Assembly: GCF_900105765.1 (NCBI RefSeq)
Contig: NZ_FNTX01000002.1
Coordinates: forward strand, 62,001-126,000
Source of the DNA: Ruania alba
GTDB taxonomy: Bacteria; Actinomycetota; Actinomycetes; Actinomycetales; Beutenbergiaceae
Length of the DNA stretch: 64,000 bases
Direction of reading: 5' to 3'
The notes below the pieces were generated by a model that made no database searches, was not told the DNA's origin, and saw only the letters and a list, made by a program, of their open reading frames with translations. Shown here piece after piece: positions 35,129-43,359 of the stretch; position 1 is the stretch's first letter, and each line of letters begins with the position of its first letter. A program made the position numbers and the translations under genes.

Positions 35129-35892
35129 GTGTGCTCCCGTGAGGGTGTCGGGGTGGCGGCTCCGGCGCCGTACCAGAGCCAGTCGGTGACAAGGTCGGCC
35201 ATGGTCTCGGCCGAGGGATTGGTGCCGGGATCTGCTCCCAGCCAGACGTCGCCCACTCCGCGCACGAAACCGACGACGCCGGCGGCCCAACCCGCCACCA
35301 GACGGCTGCTGGCGTCGGAGTCGTCGAGGGCCTCACGCAGCGGTGTCTCGACGTAGCGGGTGATCGTGGTCTGGAAGCCGGAGAGATCAGGGACGTCGGC
35401 ACCCTCGGTGCGCGTGACGAACCGGTACACGTGCGGGCTCCGCACGATCATCGAGGTGTACACCCCGACCATGGCGCGCAGCCGGGCATGGGGGTCGCCG
35501 TCGGTGTGGGCTGCCGCCTCGAAGCCGTCAGACATCTCTTCCAGCACGAGCTCGCCGACGGCGGCCTGCAGGCCGGCCTTGTCGGTGAAGTACCGGTAGA
35601 CGATCGACTTGGACGTCTCCATCGCGGTGGCGAGCTCATCCATGGACAGGTCCGGGCCCTCATGGTGGATGGCGCGCCGGGCGGCCCGGGCGAGCGCACG
35701 GCGTCGTTCGGCGCGGTGGGAGTCCCATCGGCGGGAACGTCCGTCCGTCGGTGCCGGCGGTTCGTCCGTTGCGTCCCGGTTCTCCGGCGCGGGTGGAGTC
35801 GGCACTGGGCCGCGCTGATCCGGGCGCACCGCACCGAGACGCTCGCCGCGCCGCGCGGTGCCGCCGTCGGCAGCTGCTGTGACCCTACTCAC
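35125..35892 (-). CDS. TetR family regulator of the lipid locus
   Basis: A 255-residue TetR protein with a long, Pro/Arg-rich N-terminal extension (about 1-55) before the HTH (about 58-105: RRRALARAARRAIHHEGPDLSMDELATAMETSKSIVYRYFTDKAGL). The C-terminal ligand-binding domain ends ATPTPSREHT. It is translationally coupled to the acyl-CoA dehydrogenase and divergent from the thiolase operon, so it probably represses the whole locus and senses an acyl-CoA (FadR-like logic). GTG/ATG start at 35892; a start just before the HTH is possible. Confidence 0.85.
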   Translation of the reverse strand: MSRVTAAADGGTARRGERLGAVRPDQRGPVPTPPAPENRDATDEPPAPTDGRSRRWDSHRAERRRALARAARRAIHHEGPDLSMDELATAMETSKSIVYRYFTDKAGLQAAVGELVLEEMSDGFEAAAHTDGDPHARLRAMVGVYTSMIVRSPHVYRFVTRTEGADVPDLSGFQTTITRYVETPLREALDDSDASSRLVAGWAAGVVGFVRGVGDVWLGADPGTNPSAETMADLVTDWLWYGAGAATPTPSREHT

Positions 35893-35900
35893 GGACTGAG

Positions 35901-35920
35901 AGTATCAGGTACTATCAGTT
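35901..35920. promoter_or_regulatory. Direct-repeat operator candidate in the lipid locus promoter
   Basis: Two copies of TATCAG (35903-35908 and 35913-35918) are spaced exactly ten bases, one helical turn, just upstream of tetR (start 35892) and 81 bases before the thiolase start. TetR binding here is inference; the site could also overlap a -10 element. Confidence 0.4.
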
Positions 35921-36000
35921 CTAGACACCTGCTCGTCACATCCGCAGGATCGTCGGCAGGCTCCTCCACATCCGTCTGACCCCTATCGCGAGGACATCCC

Positions 36001-37329
36001 ATGGCATCGACGCCCACCAGCAACGGCAACGTCTCCGCACCACCCCCGCGGGCCGCCGTCATCGGCGCCAACCGCATCCCCTTCGGCAAGGCAGGCGGGG
36101 CATACGCCTCCGCCTCGAACCTGGACATGCTCACCGCCACCCTCACCGGCCTGGTCGCACGCTTCGGACTGCAGGGCGAGCGCCTGGGGGATGTCTCCGC
36201 CGGTGCAGTGCTGAAGCACTCGCGGGACTTCAACCTCACCCGCGAGGCCGTCCTGAGCTCCGGACTGGACCCGCACACCCCCGCCTTCGACGTCCAGCGC
36301 GCCTGCGGCACGAGCGTGGAGACTGTCACCGCGATCGCCAACAAGATCGCCCTCGGGCAGATCGACGCAGGCGTCGCCGGCGGCGTGGACTCCACCTCGG
36401 ACGCCCCCGTCGTGGTCAGCGACCGCCTCCGTTCCACCCTGATCAAGCTCACCCGCGCGAAGACGATCGGCAAGCGACTGGCCCTGCTCTCAGCGCTGCG
36501 ACCCGGCGACCTGGCACCGGTGGCGCCGAGCGTGAACGAGCCGCGCACCGGTCTGTCCATGGGTGAGCACCAGGCGATCACCACACGGCAGTGGGGCATC
36601 ACCCGTGAAGCGCAGGACGAGATCGCGCTCCAGTCGCACCACAATCTCGCCCGCGCCTACGCCGACGGCCTGTTCGACACCCTCATCACGCCCTATCGCG
36701 GACTGATCCGGGACGAGACGCTGCGCGCGGACACCACCGCCGAGAAGCTCGCGAAGCTCTCACCCGTCTTCGGCAAGGACTCCGCCGACGCCACGATCAC
36801 GGCAGGGAACGCCACACCACTGTCCGACGGCGCCGCCGCCGTGCTGCTCGGTACCGACGACTGGGCTGAGCAGCGGGGGCTGCCGGTGCTGGCGCACGTG
36901 GTGGACGCGGAGGCGGCCGCCGTGGACTTCGCCCGGGGCGAGGAGGGCCTGCTGATGGCGGGGGCCTACGCCGTACCGCGCCTGCTCGCCCGCCAAGGCC
37001 TGACGCTGGACGACTTCGCGTTCGTGGAGATCCACGAGGCATTCGCCGCGACCGTGCTCAGCACCATGGCCGCCTGGGCGGACGAGGACTTCTGCACCCG
37101 CAAGCTCGGTATGCCGGCGCTCGGTGAGGTCGATCGGTCCCGGCTGAACGTGGCGGGCTCGTCACTGGCCGCCGGCCACCCGTTCGCCGCGACCGGTGCG
37201 CGCATCGTGGGGACCCTGGCGACGCTGCTGCACGAGCGCAAGAAGTCCGGCTCAGGCGAGCCGGTCCGTGGGCTGATCTCGGTGTGCGCCGCCGGCGGTC
37301 AGGCCGTTGCCATGATTCTTGAGGCCTGA
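36001..37329 (+). CDS. Acetyl-CoA C-acyltransferase (thiolase, FadA2-like)
   Basis: Cleaves 3-ketoacyl-CoA in beta-oxidation or condenses acyl-CoAs in the reverse direction; 442 residues. The acyl-carrying Cys102 is in VQRACGTSVETV, the His is in VEIHEAFAATVLS (near 346), and the second Cys is in SVCAAGGQAVAMILEA (near 431); GSSLAAGHPFAATGAR is the GHP signature. ATG start. It is 11 bases upstream of the fabG4-like gene and corresponds in context to Rv0243. Confidence 0.95.
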   Translation: MASTPTSNGNVSAPPPRAAVIGANRIPFGKAGGAYASASNLDMLTATLTGLVARFGLQGERLGDVSAGAVLKHSRDFNLTREAVLSSGLDPHTPAFDVQRACGTSVETVTAIANKIALGQIDAGVAGGVDSTSDAPVVVSDRLRSTLIKLTRAKTIGKRLALLSALRPGDLAPVAPSVNEPRTGLSMGEHQAITTRQWGITREAQDEIALQSHHNLARAYADGLFDTLITPYRGLIRDETLRADTTAEKLAKLSPVFGKDSADATITAGNATPLSDGAAAVLLGTDDWAEQRGLPVLAHVVDAEAAAVDFARGEEGLLMAGAYAVPRLLARQGLTLDDFAFVEIHEAFAATVLSTMAAWADEDFCTRKLGMPALGEVDRSRLNVAGSSLAAGHPFAATGARIVGTLATLLHERKKSGSGEPVRGLISVCAAGGQAVAMILEA

Positions 37330-37340
37330 GAGGAGCTCGC

Positions 37341-38699
37341 GTGAGTGACACCTATTTGAACCTGGTCAACTCCGGCATCACCAAGGACGTGGCCAAGAAG
37401 CTCGGCCTGCCGCGGCCGGCGGAGCTGCGACGTACCGACCCGAGCGCCGTGGACCACCCACTCCTACCCGGCCCGGTCCTGCTGCTGGGCTCGGGCCCGG
37501 ACGACACGGTCGCAGACTCCCTGGCGCAGACCCTGTTGGCCTGGGACCTGGACGTGCACCGCACCCTGCCGAACCGCACGCTCGGCGCGATCGTGCTGAC
37601 CCTGACCGATATCGAGCATCCGGAACAGGTCGGCGAGCGGGTGCTCGAGCTCGGGGAGGCGCTGCGCTCCCTCGCCCCGAGCGGACGCGTGATCGTCCTC
37701 TCCCGGCCGGCTGCGGACACCGACGATCCGGCCGTTGCCGCCGCCCGCCACGGGGTGGACGGCTTCACCCGATCGCTCGCCAAGGAGCTGCGCGCCGGCG
37801 CCACCGGCAACGGCATCGTGCTCTCCGACGGCGTCACGCCCGGCTCCCCGAGCGTCACCGGGGCCGTACGGTTCCTCCTCTCGGCTCGGTCGGCATTCGT
37901 GTCCGGTCAGTTCGTGCACGTCACCACCACCGACGGCGAGGTCCCCGGTGACTGGACCCGTTCCCTGGCCGGGCGGGTCGCCGTGGTGACCGGCGCCGCG
38001 CGCGGGATCGGTGCCGCCATCGCGCGCACCCTGCATCGCGACGGCGCCGAGGTGATCGGCGTGGACGTACCCGCGGCAGGTGAGCAGCTGGCGCAGGTGA
38101 TGAACGAGGTGGGCGGTACCGCCTTGCAGCTGGACATCACCGCCGACGATGCCGCCCAGCGAGTGATCGATCTGGCGCGGTCCCGGCACGGGCGACTGGA
38201 CGCCGTCGTGCACAACGCGGGTGTGCTGCGGGACAAGCTGCTCGCCAACATGACCGCGGAGAAGTGGGACGCGGTGGTGGCGGTGAACATCGCTGCGCAG
38301 CTGCGGATGAACGAGGCGCTGCTGAGCGCGGACGGGCTGGCACCGGACGGGCTGAGGCTGGTCTCGCTCGCCTCGACCTCGGGTATCGCCGGTAACCGCG
38401 GCCAGACGAACTACGGCTATACCAAGGCCGCCGTGATCGGGATGACCCGGGCGCTCGCGCCGCGGCTCGCCGAGCAGGGCGGGACCGCGAACGCGGTGGC
38501 CCCGGGGTTCATCGAGACCGAGATGACCGCGAAGATCCCGCCGGTGCCCCGGCAGGTCGCGCGCCGGGCGAACTCCCTGCAGCAGGGGGGACAACCGGTG
38601 GACGTGGCCGAGACGATCACCTTCCTGCTCTCCCCTCAGGCAGGCGGGATCAACGGAGAGGTGCTGCGCGTGTGCGGACAGAATCTGGTGGGCCAATAA
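37341..38699 (+). CDS. Long-form 3-oxoacyl reductase, FabG4-like
   Basis: A high-molecular-weight short-chain dehydrogenase of 452 residues. The N-terminal part (about 1-205) is a degenerate flavodoxin/Rossmann-like domain; the catalytic domain starts at VAVVTGAARGIGAAIA (about 214) and has HNAGVLRDKL and YGYTK (Tyr358, Lys362) with the Ser in SLASTSGIAG. It reduces 3-oxoacyl-CoA or -ACP, probably with NADH as reported for FabG4-type enzymes. GTG start after GAGGAG. The stop TAA overlaps the ATG of the next gene (TAATG). Context matches Rv0242c. Confidence 0.94.
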   Translation: MSDTYLNLVNSGITKDVAKKLGLPRPAELRRTDPSAVDHPLLPGPVLLLGSGPDDTVADSLAQTLLAWDLDVHRTLPNRTLGAIVLTLTDIEHPEQVGERVLELGEALRSLAPSGRVIVLSRPAADTDDPAVAAARHGVDGFTRSLAKELRAGATGNGIVLSDGVTPGSPSVTGAVRFLLSARSAFVSGQFVHVTTTDGEVPGDWTRSLAGRVAVVTGAARGIGAAIARTLHRDGAEVIGVDVPAAGEQLAQVMNEVGGTALQLDITADDAAQRVIDLARSRHGRLDAVVHNAGVLRDKLLANMTAEKWDAVVAVNIAAQLRMNEALLSADGLAPDGLRLVSLASTSGIAGNRGQTNYGYTKAAVIGMTRALAPRLAEQGGTANAVAPGFIETEMTAKIPPVPRQVARRANSLQQGGQPVDVAETITFLLSPQAGGINGEVLRVCGQNLVGQ

Positions 38700-39616
38700 T
38701 GAGCACCCACGAGCGCGAGCAGACCCTCCCCGAGGTACCGGCGCTGGGCGGCTTGTATGCGAATGCGCTGGCGAAGTCGGCGCGGCTGATGGTCCGGGCC
38801 CCGGGCGACAAGGCGACCACGCTGCCCGAGGTGACCTATCGGGTGGAGGACGTCCGCCCCGATGCGGAGCGGCTCACCGCCTACCAGCACCTGCTCGGCG
38901 AACCGGGCACCGACGTGCTGCCGGCCGGGTTCGTCCATGTGACAGCGTTCGGCCTGGCCATGGCCGTGATGGCACGGGAGGACTTCCCGCTGCCGCTGCT
39001 CGGGATGGTGCACATCGCGAACCGGGTGGAGCAGCGCAACCCGATCCATGTGGGTGAGGCACTCACGGTGCGCGCGTGGGCGGAGGGGCTGCGTGCGCAC
39101 AAGGCCGGCACCCAGGTGGACCTGGTCGTCGAGGCCAGCCGGCCCGACGACGGTGACCCCGCCTGGACCGGACGGTCCACCTACCTGGCGAAGGGACGTC
39201 AGCTGCCCGGCCTGGCGCTGCTGGAGACGGAACCTCGCGAGGACCCGTGGGGCACGGACGTGGGGCAACCGGCCGCCGTCTGGAATCTGGCCAAGGACAC
39301 CGGACGGCGGTACGCGCAGGTCTCCGGCGACCGCAACCCCATCCACCTGAGCGCCCTGACGGCGAAGGCCTTCGGCTTCCCGCGGGCGATCGCGCACGGA
39401 ATGTACACCGCCGCCCGGGCTCTGGCCGCCGTCGGGGCGAGCCGGGTCTCCCGGGCGGAGGCGTTCACCTGGGACGTCACCTTCGCGAAACCGGTGCTGC
39501 TGCCCTCGAAGGTCGCGCTCGCGTTGCGCCCCGACGGCGAGGCCGTGCAGTACCTGGGGTGGAACCAGAAGTCCGGCAAGCGCCACTTCAGCGGCACCGT
39601 CACCCCCCTGCCCTAA
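38699..39616 (+). CDS. MaoC-like (R)-hydratase, HtdX-like
   Basis: A double hot-dog dehydratase/hydratase of 305 residues acting on 3-hydroxyacyl thioesters. The hydratase 2 motif is GDRNPIHLSALTAKAFGFPR, then AIAHGMYTAARAL (about 210-240), with catalytic Asp and His; the first hot-dog half lacks the motif. Co-translation with the fabG4-like gene and synteny with Rv0241c (htdX) suggest the same acyl pathway. Together the locus can oxidise, reduce, hydrate and cleave acyl-CoA. It is followed by a hairpin and tandem repeats. Confidence 0.92.
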   Translation: MSTHEREQTLPEVPALGGLYANALAKSARLMVRAPGDKATTLPEVTYRVEDVRPDAERLTAYQHLLGEPGTDVLPAGFVHVTAFGLAMAVMAREDFPLPLLGMVHIANRVEQRNPIHVGEALTVRAWAEGLRAHKAGTQVDLVVEASRPDDGDPAWTGRSTYLAKGRQLPGLALLETEPREDPWGTDVGQPAAVWNLAKDTGRRYAQVSGDRNPIHLSALTAKAFGFPRAIAHGMYTAARALAAVGASRVSRAEAFTWDVTFAKPVLLPSKVALALRPDGEAVQYLGWNQKSGKRHFSGTVTPLP

Positions 39617-39617
39617 C

Positions 39618-39679
39618 CCGCGAGTGCGGCCCTTCTCGCTCACCTAGCGAGATATAGGCGAGATCGCCCGCACTCGCGG
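39618..39679. repeat. Nested hairpin after the MaoC gene
   Basis: A perfect 12-base outer stem (CCGCGAGTGCGG at 39618-39629, CCGCACTCGCGG at 39668-39679) encloses a second 7-base stem (39634-39640 with 39646-39652). The GAGTGCGG core recurs in the tandem units that follow. It probably ends transcription of the lipid operon, without a T-run. Confidence 0.7.
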
Positions 39680-39683
39680 CGGG

Positions 39684-39778
39684 TCGAGTGCGGTCACGCC
39701 AGGTGGGTTCGAGTGCGGTCACGCGGCGGGTCGAGTGCGGTCCCGCCAGGCGGATCGAGTGCGGTCACGCCAGATGGG
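39684..39778. repeat. 22-25 base tandem repeat supplying a stop codon
   Basis: Four units starting at 39684, 39709, 39731 and 39755 share TCGAGTGCGGTCACGCCAG with small changes (CCC for CAC in unit 3, a deletion in unit 2). The last unit holds the 3' end and the stop codon (39765-39767, minus strand) of the Mrf-like gene; read on that strand each intact unit repeats an ACC-TGGCG-TGA-like ending. Confidence 0.85.
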
Positions 39779-40913
39779 TCGCCGAACGTGCACCAAGGTA
39801 CGGCTCCAGAGGGTCCATGCGCCCGAGCCAGGGCAGCAAGCCCTCGTCCTGCTCCGCCGGGGTGAGCACGGCTCGCTGGAACGCGGCGAGCACGTCCTCC
39901 CGGCCCGAGCCGGCGCCCACCACGAGCCATCGGGTGCTCGGCTCGGCCCCGCCCCAGTGGTCGGCAACCCCGACCGAGACCTGGCGTCCGCCTCCGTACA
40001 ACCCGCACACCGAGTCCGGTCGGTTGGGGACCCAGAACCTGCCCCACACCACCCGCGCGCCACTGGCCACCAGGTCGATCGCCTCGATCAGCCGGGCCGG
40101 GTGCAGGGCCGCCGACGTGTGCAGGTCGAGCGCCCAGACATCGGAGTCGGCCGCCTGCCAGCCGTGCTCGTCGGGCCGCACCGACCCGGCGCCGACCCCC
40201 GGGGCAGCGCTGGTGGCATGCAGGTGCGCCTCCGCGTGGGCGAGCGAGTGCCGGAGCGCGAATGCTCGGCTGAGCCAGTCACTGTGAGCGTCGGTGACGA
40301 GCTCCGATCCTGGGCGACGGACGGCGTCGGCAAGGTCTCGTACTCGACCGGTCGCTCCGCCGTCGAGGACCACGAGGTCGGCCGGAGGCATTTGTCCGAG
40401 CACGATTTCGGCGAGCGCGCGATCGTCTCCCGGGGCAATCGCCGCATCGCCGGCGCTCGCATCGCTGTCACCAAGGACAGCGCCGGGCAACAGTTCAGCC
40501 GAGACGTACGCGATTCCTGCGGCCAGCACCCCAGGCCCGCCGAGCTCGCCGAGGGCTGCGGTGAGTCCCGCCGTCGCAGGGAGCAGTTCGGCGCCGGGCG
40601 GCAGTGCGAGCACCACCCCCGCCCAGCGCGGATCCTCCAGCAGGTGCGCCACCGTGGGGCCGGCGTCCTCCCGGACGGCGCAGGAGGGGCACACGTGATC
40701 GAGGTCGACCTGGACGTCCTCGAGCGTCTCGGTGCCGCTCAGCAATCGCCGACGCAGCCGGGCACCGTGAGCGCCCAGCTCGATGTCGTGCACGACCGCG
40801 ACGACATCGGACCGGTCCGTGAGGGCGCTCAGGAGCGCCACCTCCCGGTCGATCGGGTTGATGGTGGCAAGTACGGCCACGGGTCGAGTCTGGGAGGGGG
40901 CGGCGGCGGACAT
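39765..40913 (-). CDS. CobW-like protein lacking a P-loop; Mrf (Rv0106)-like
   Basis: A 382-residue CobW-family protein whose N-terminus VAVLATINPIDREVALLSAL lacks the GxxxxGKT nucleotide loop of true CobW GTPases. It has DHVCPSCAVRED (Cys75, Cys78), aligning in my recollection with CVSCTIRDD of M. tuberculosis Rv0106. It ends in a CobW C-terminal domain (GRFWVPNRPDSVCGLYGGGRQVSVG). Rv0106/MSMEG_6069 is Mrf, which recruits the hibernation factor MPY to zinc-free ribosomes. Divergence from zinc-free ribosomal proteins supports the same role here. The ATG at 40913 follows GAGAGG; an ATG at 40934 is possible. Zur control likely. Confidence 0.8.
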   Translation of the reverse strand: MSAAAPSQTRPVAVLATINPIDREVALLSALTDRSDVVAVVHDIELGAHGARLRRRLLSGTETLEDVQVDLDHVCPSCAVREDAGPTVAHLLEDPRWAGVVLALPPGAELLPATAGLTAALGELGGPGVLAAGIAYVSAELLPGAVLGDSDASAGDAAIAPGDDRALAEIVLGQMPPADLVVLDGGATGRVRDLADAVRRPGSELVTDAHSDWLSRAFALRHSLAHAEAHLHATSAAPGVGAGSVRPDEHGWQAADSDVWALDLHTSAALHPARLIEAIDLVASGARVVWGRFWVPNRPDSVCGLYGGGRQVSVGVADHWGGAEPSTRWLVVGAGSGREDVLAAFQRAVLTPAEQDEGLLPWLGRMDPLEPYLGARSATHLA

Positions 40914-40935
40914 CTGATCCTCTCGATGTGACATT

Positions 40936-40955
40936 AGTGAGAATGATTCCTATTA
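40936..40955. promoter_or_regulatory. Zur-box candidate between Mrf-like and alternative ribosomal genes
   Basis: AGTGAGAATGATTCCTATTA lies 23 bases from the Mrf-like start and 8 bases from the L28 start, so one site can control both directions. It contains the TGAxAATxATTxxTA-like core of actinobacterial Zur sites and shares TGAGAATG-TTC--ATTA with the site before aztD. Confidence 0.72.
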
Positions 40956-40962
40956 TGCTTCT

Positions 40963-41199
40963 ATGTCCGCTCACTGCCAACTCACCGGCGCCGAACCGAA
41001 GTTCGGCAACACCATCTCCCACTCCCACCGGCGCACCTCACGTCGGTTCAACCCGAACATCCAACGGCGCACCTATTGGGTACCGTCCCTCGGCCGCCGC
41101 GTGCGGCTACGGCTGAGCACCCGCGCGATCAAGACCATCGACACGATCGGCATCGAGGCCGCGATCGTGCGGATCCGAGCACGAGGAGAGCAGATCTGA
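40963..41199 (+). CDS. rpmB: 50S ribosomal protein L28, zinc-free paralogue
   Basis: A 78-residue L28 with a single Cys (position 5) and no CxxC pairs, thus the zinc-independent form that replaces the zinc protein when zinc is short. It opens [32 protein letters not shown], the family signature. The ATG lies 8 bases after the Zur-like box, so the transcript may be leaderless or nearly so. The stop overlaps the rpmG start (TGATG), the first of a tightly coupled chain. Confidence 0.95.
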   Translation: MSAHCQLTGAEPKFGNTISHSHRRTSRRFNPNIQRRTYWVPSLGRRVRLRLSTRAIKTIDTIGIEAAIVRIRARGEQI

Positions 41200-41369
41200 T
41201 GGCGAAGAAGTCCGCTGACGTCCGCCCGAAGGTGGTGATCCAGTCCACCGCCGGGACCGGATACCGCTACATCACCGAAAAGAACCGGCGGAACTCACCT
41301 GACCGCCTGGTCCTGATGAAGTACGACCCGCGGGTGCGCCGACACGTCGAGTTCAAGGAGATCCGCTGA
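41199..41369 (+). CDS. rpmG: 50S ribosomal protein L33, zinc-free paralogue
   Basis: A 56-residue L33 ([19 protein letters not shown] start, [23 protein letters not shown] core) without any cysteine, so it cannot hold the zinc ribbon. It is coupled by TGATG overlaps on both sides to L28 and S14. Expected to be made under zinc limitation. Confidence 0.95.
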   Translation: MAKKSADVRPKVVIQSTAGTGYRYITEKNRRNSPDRLVLMKYDPRVRRHVEFKEIR

Positions 41370-41674
41370 TGGCCAAGGCATCCAAGATCGCGAAGAACCT
41401 GCAACGCCAGGACACGGTGGCCCGGTTCGCGGAGATCCGCGCCGAGCTGAAGAAGGCGTCGGTGGACCCGCACCGCAGCGCCGAGGAGCGCGAGGCGGCC
41501 ATGCGTGCGCTGCACAAGCTCCCTCGGAATGCGAGCCCCACCCGCGTCCGCAACCGTGACGTCGCCGATGGCCGCCCCCGCGGGCACCTGCGCAAGTTCG
41601 GACTCTCCCGGGTGCGGCTGCGCGAGATGGCGCTGCGCGGGGAGCTACCTGGGATCACCAAGTCCAGTTGGTAA
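41369..41674 (+). CDS. rpsN: 30S ribosomal protein S14, zinc-free paralogue
   Basis: A 101-residue long-form S14: [24 protein letters not shown], then [22 protein letters not shown] and [29 protein letters not shown]. No cysteine is present, unlike the 61-residue zinc S14. It directly overlaps L33. Its incorporation yields ribosomes that need no zinc at this site. Confidence 0.96.
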   Translation: MAKASKIAKNLQRQDTVARFAEIRAELKKASVDPHRSAEEREAAMRALHKLPRNASPTRVRNRDVADGRPRGHLRKFGLSRVRLREMALRGELPGITKSSW

Positions 41675-41762
41675 TCCCCCATCCCCGTGGGCAGCGTTGT
41701 GGCCGCATCCCGATCCGGAACCGACCACAACGTTGCCCGACCGCCACACGAATGGAGAACTC

Positions 41763-41885
41763 ATGAAGGTTCGTGCGTCATTGCGCTCGTTGAAGAACCA
41801 GCCCGGATCGATCGTGGTCCGCCGCCGCGGCAAGACCTACGTGATCAACAAGAAGAACCCGCGGCTCAAGGCCCGGCAGGGCTGA
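41763..41885 (+). CDS. rpmJ: 50S ribosomal protein L36, zinc-free (YkgO-like) paralogue
   Basis: A 40-residue L36 ([20 protein letters not shown], ending [13 protein letters not shown]) without the CxxC/CxxxxH zinc residues. It begins 88 bases after S14 and is preceded by ATGGAGAAC as ribosome-binding site. It completes a four-protein zinc-sparing set; the S18 and L31 paralogues often found in such clusters are absent here. Confidence 0.94.
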   Translation: MKVRASLRSLKNQPGSIVVRRRGKTYVINKKNPRLKARQG

Positions 41886-41927
41886 CCAGCCCAAGCGACG
41901 GCGTCCCTCACGCTGCGCGGCCAGAAG

Positions 41928-42063
41928 GTAGGCGCCACTTCTCGTCGGCTCAGAGTGAGGACAGCGACGACGGATGGCACCTACCGCGGCTGCCCGGACG
42001 AGTAGGCGCCACCTCTCGTCGCCTCAGCCCAGGCAAGGCGACGACGAACGGCACCTACCGCGG
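41928..42063. repeat. Two tandem palindromic units at a convergent junction
   Basis: Units at 41928-41989 and 42002-42063 each read GTAGGCGCCAC-TCTCGTCG on the left and CGACGACG-GGCACCTACCGCGG on the right, forming imperfect hairpins of about 20 paired bases. They lie between rpmJ and codB, and the second unit supplies the TAG stop of the permease (42055-42057, minus strand). Confidence 0.8.
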
Positions 42064-43359
42064 CCCGGTTCCCTTCACCAGCCGCCCAGCAACCACCGCC
42101 GCCAGCAACGCCACCACGATCCCGTTCACCGGCGGGATCCCCCAGGCCAGCTCGCCGGTGCCCCAAGCCACCAGGGACCCGACGGCGTAGGCCGCCACGT
42201 TCTCCCAGCGCACCGCGCCGACCCGAGTGGCCGACTCCGGCACTCCACCACGCCAGCGGCTCCACCACTCCCCGATCAGCACGCCACCGACCGGCGGGAT
42301 GAGGATGCCGAGCCAGCCGAGGAAGGCGGGCAACGAGTCGTAGATCCCGGTCACCGCGAGCAGCGTCCCGATGACGACCCCGCCGATCACGAACGGCTTC
42401 TTCGAGGGCGAGTTCGCGATCTCCGCCCCGGCCACGCCGAAGTTGTAGGCGGTGTTGTCGTTGGTGGTCCACAGGTTCCCGATCAGGAACACCACGCCCC
42501 ACACCACGAGCCCCAGGTCGAAGAGCACCATCACGAAGTCGGCCTGACCGAACGCGAGGGCGCCGATCGCGCCGAAGAACAGCATCAGCATGTTCCCGAT
42601 CAGGAAGGCCACTGCCGCGGCACCAAAACCCTGCCGCGGGGTGCGCGCGAACCGAGTCCAGTTCGGTGCCTGCGTCCCACCGGAGACGAACGTCCCCACG
42701 ATGATGGTGACCGCCGCGGCCACCCCCATGGACGCCGTCGGGCGTTGCGCCAGCATGCCGCTCAGACCGTCGGTCTCAGCGAACGAACGGATCGTCACCC
42801 AGGCGGCGAGCACCAGGAGCAGTGGCACGGACACCACGGACAGGGCGTACATCCCTCGATAGCCGAAGTACGCCGTCGCCCCCATCGCCAGGCCACCGGC
42901 GACCATCAGCAAGCGGACCACGAGGTCGGACTCCCACCCGGCCGCCTGCGCGATCAGCTGGGCGAGCGTGGCCACGGTGACGCCGTACCAACCCACCTGG
43001 GTGCCGCCGAGCAGCAGCGAGGTGAGGATCGAGCCGCGGCGGCCGAAGGCGTACCGGCACATCATCACCGTGGTCAGCCCGGTGGACGCGCCGATCCCAC
43101 CGATCACGGCTACGTACACGCCGAGGATCACGGATCCGAGCAGCAGCACCCCCATCAGCGGCCAGAACTCGAACGCGGCGCCCACCTGCGCGCCGGCGAG
43201 CATGGTGGGAGTGAAGAAGGTGAACCCGAGGAGCACGATCGAGAGGGAGAACAGCGACTTGCGCGCGCCGGGTGGCACCGGCTGCACGGGGTAGTCGGGA
43301 TCCACGACGGCGGAGCTCACCTCGGCCTCTCCAGCCGCCTTCGGCGTGGGCTCGCTCAT
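42055..43359 (-). CDS. codB: Cytosine/purine permease (NCS1 family)
   Basis: A 12-helix NCS1 transporter of 434 residues, importing cytosine with H+ or Na+. Markers are LAGAQVGAAFEFWPLMGVLLLGS, GASTGLTTVMMCRYAFGRRGS, GTFVSGGTQAPNWTRFARTPRQ (substrate region) and GNLWTTNDNTAYNFGVAGAEI. The ATG overlaps the deaminase stop (ATGA), so uptake and deamination are co-expressed as in codBA systems. The symbol follows this pairing; other purines as substrate are possible. Confidence 0.88.
   Translation of the reverse strand: MSEPTPKAAGEAEVSSAVVDPDYPVQPVPPGARKSLFSLSIVLLGFTFFTPTMLAGAQVGAAFEFWPLMGVLLLGSVILGVYVAVIGGIGASTGLTTVMMCRYAFGRRGSILTSLLLGGTQVGWYGVTVATLAQLIAQAAGWESDLVVRLLMVAGGLAMGATAYFGYRGMYALSVVSVPLLLVLAAWVTIRSFAETDGLSGMLAQRPTASMGVAAAVTIIVGTFVSGGTQAPNWTRFARTPRQGFGAAAVAFLIGNMLMLFFGAIGALAFGQADFVMVLFDLGLVVWGVVFLIGNLWTTNDNTAYNFGVAGAEIANSPSKKPFVIGGVVIGTLLAVTGIYDSLPAFLGWLGILIPPVGGVLIGEWWSRWRGGVPESATRVGAVRWENVAAYAVGSLVAWGTGELAWGIPPVNGIVVALLAAVVAGRLVKGTGPR

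Noticed and set aside
39684-39778. CRISPR array
   Set aside because: The units are contiguous 22-25 base repeats without unique spacers, and no cas gene is near.
39765-40913. Calling the Mrf-like protein an ordinary CobW GTPase/zinc chaperone
   Set aside because: The P-loop GxxxxGKT is missing from its N-terminus, so GTPase-driven metal insertion is unlikely.
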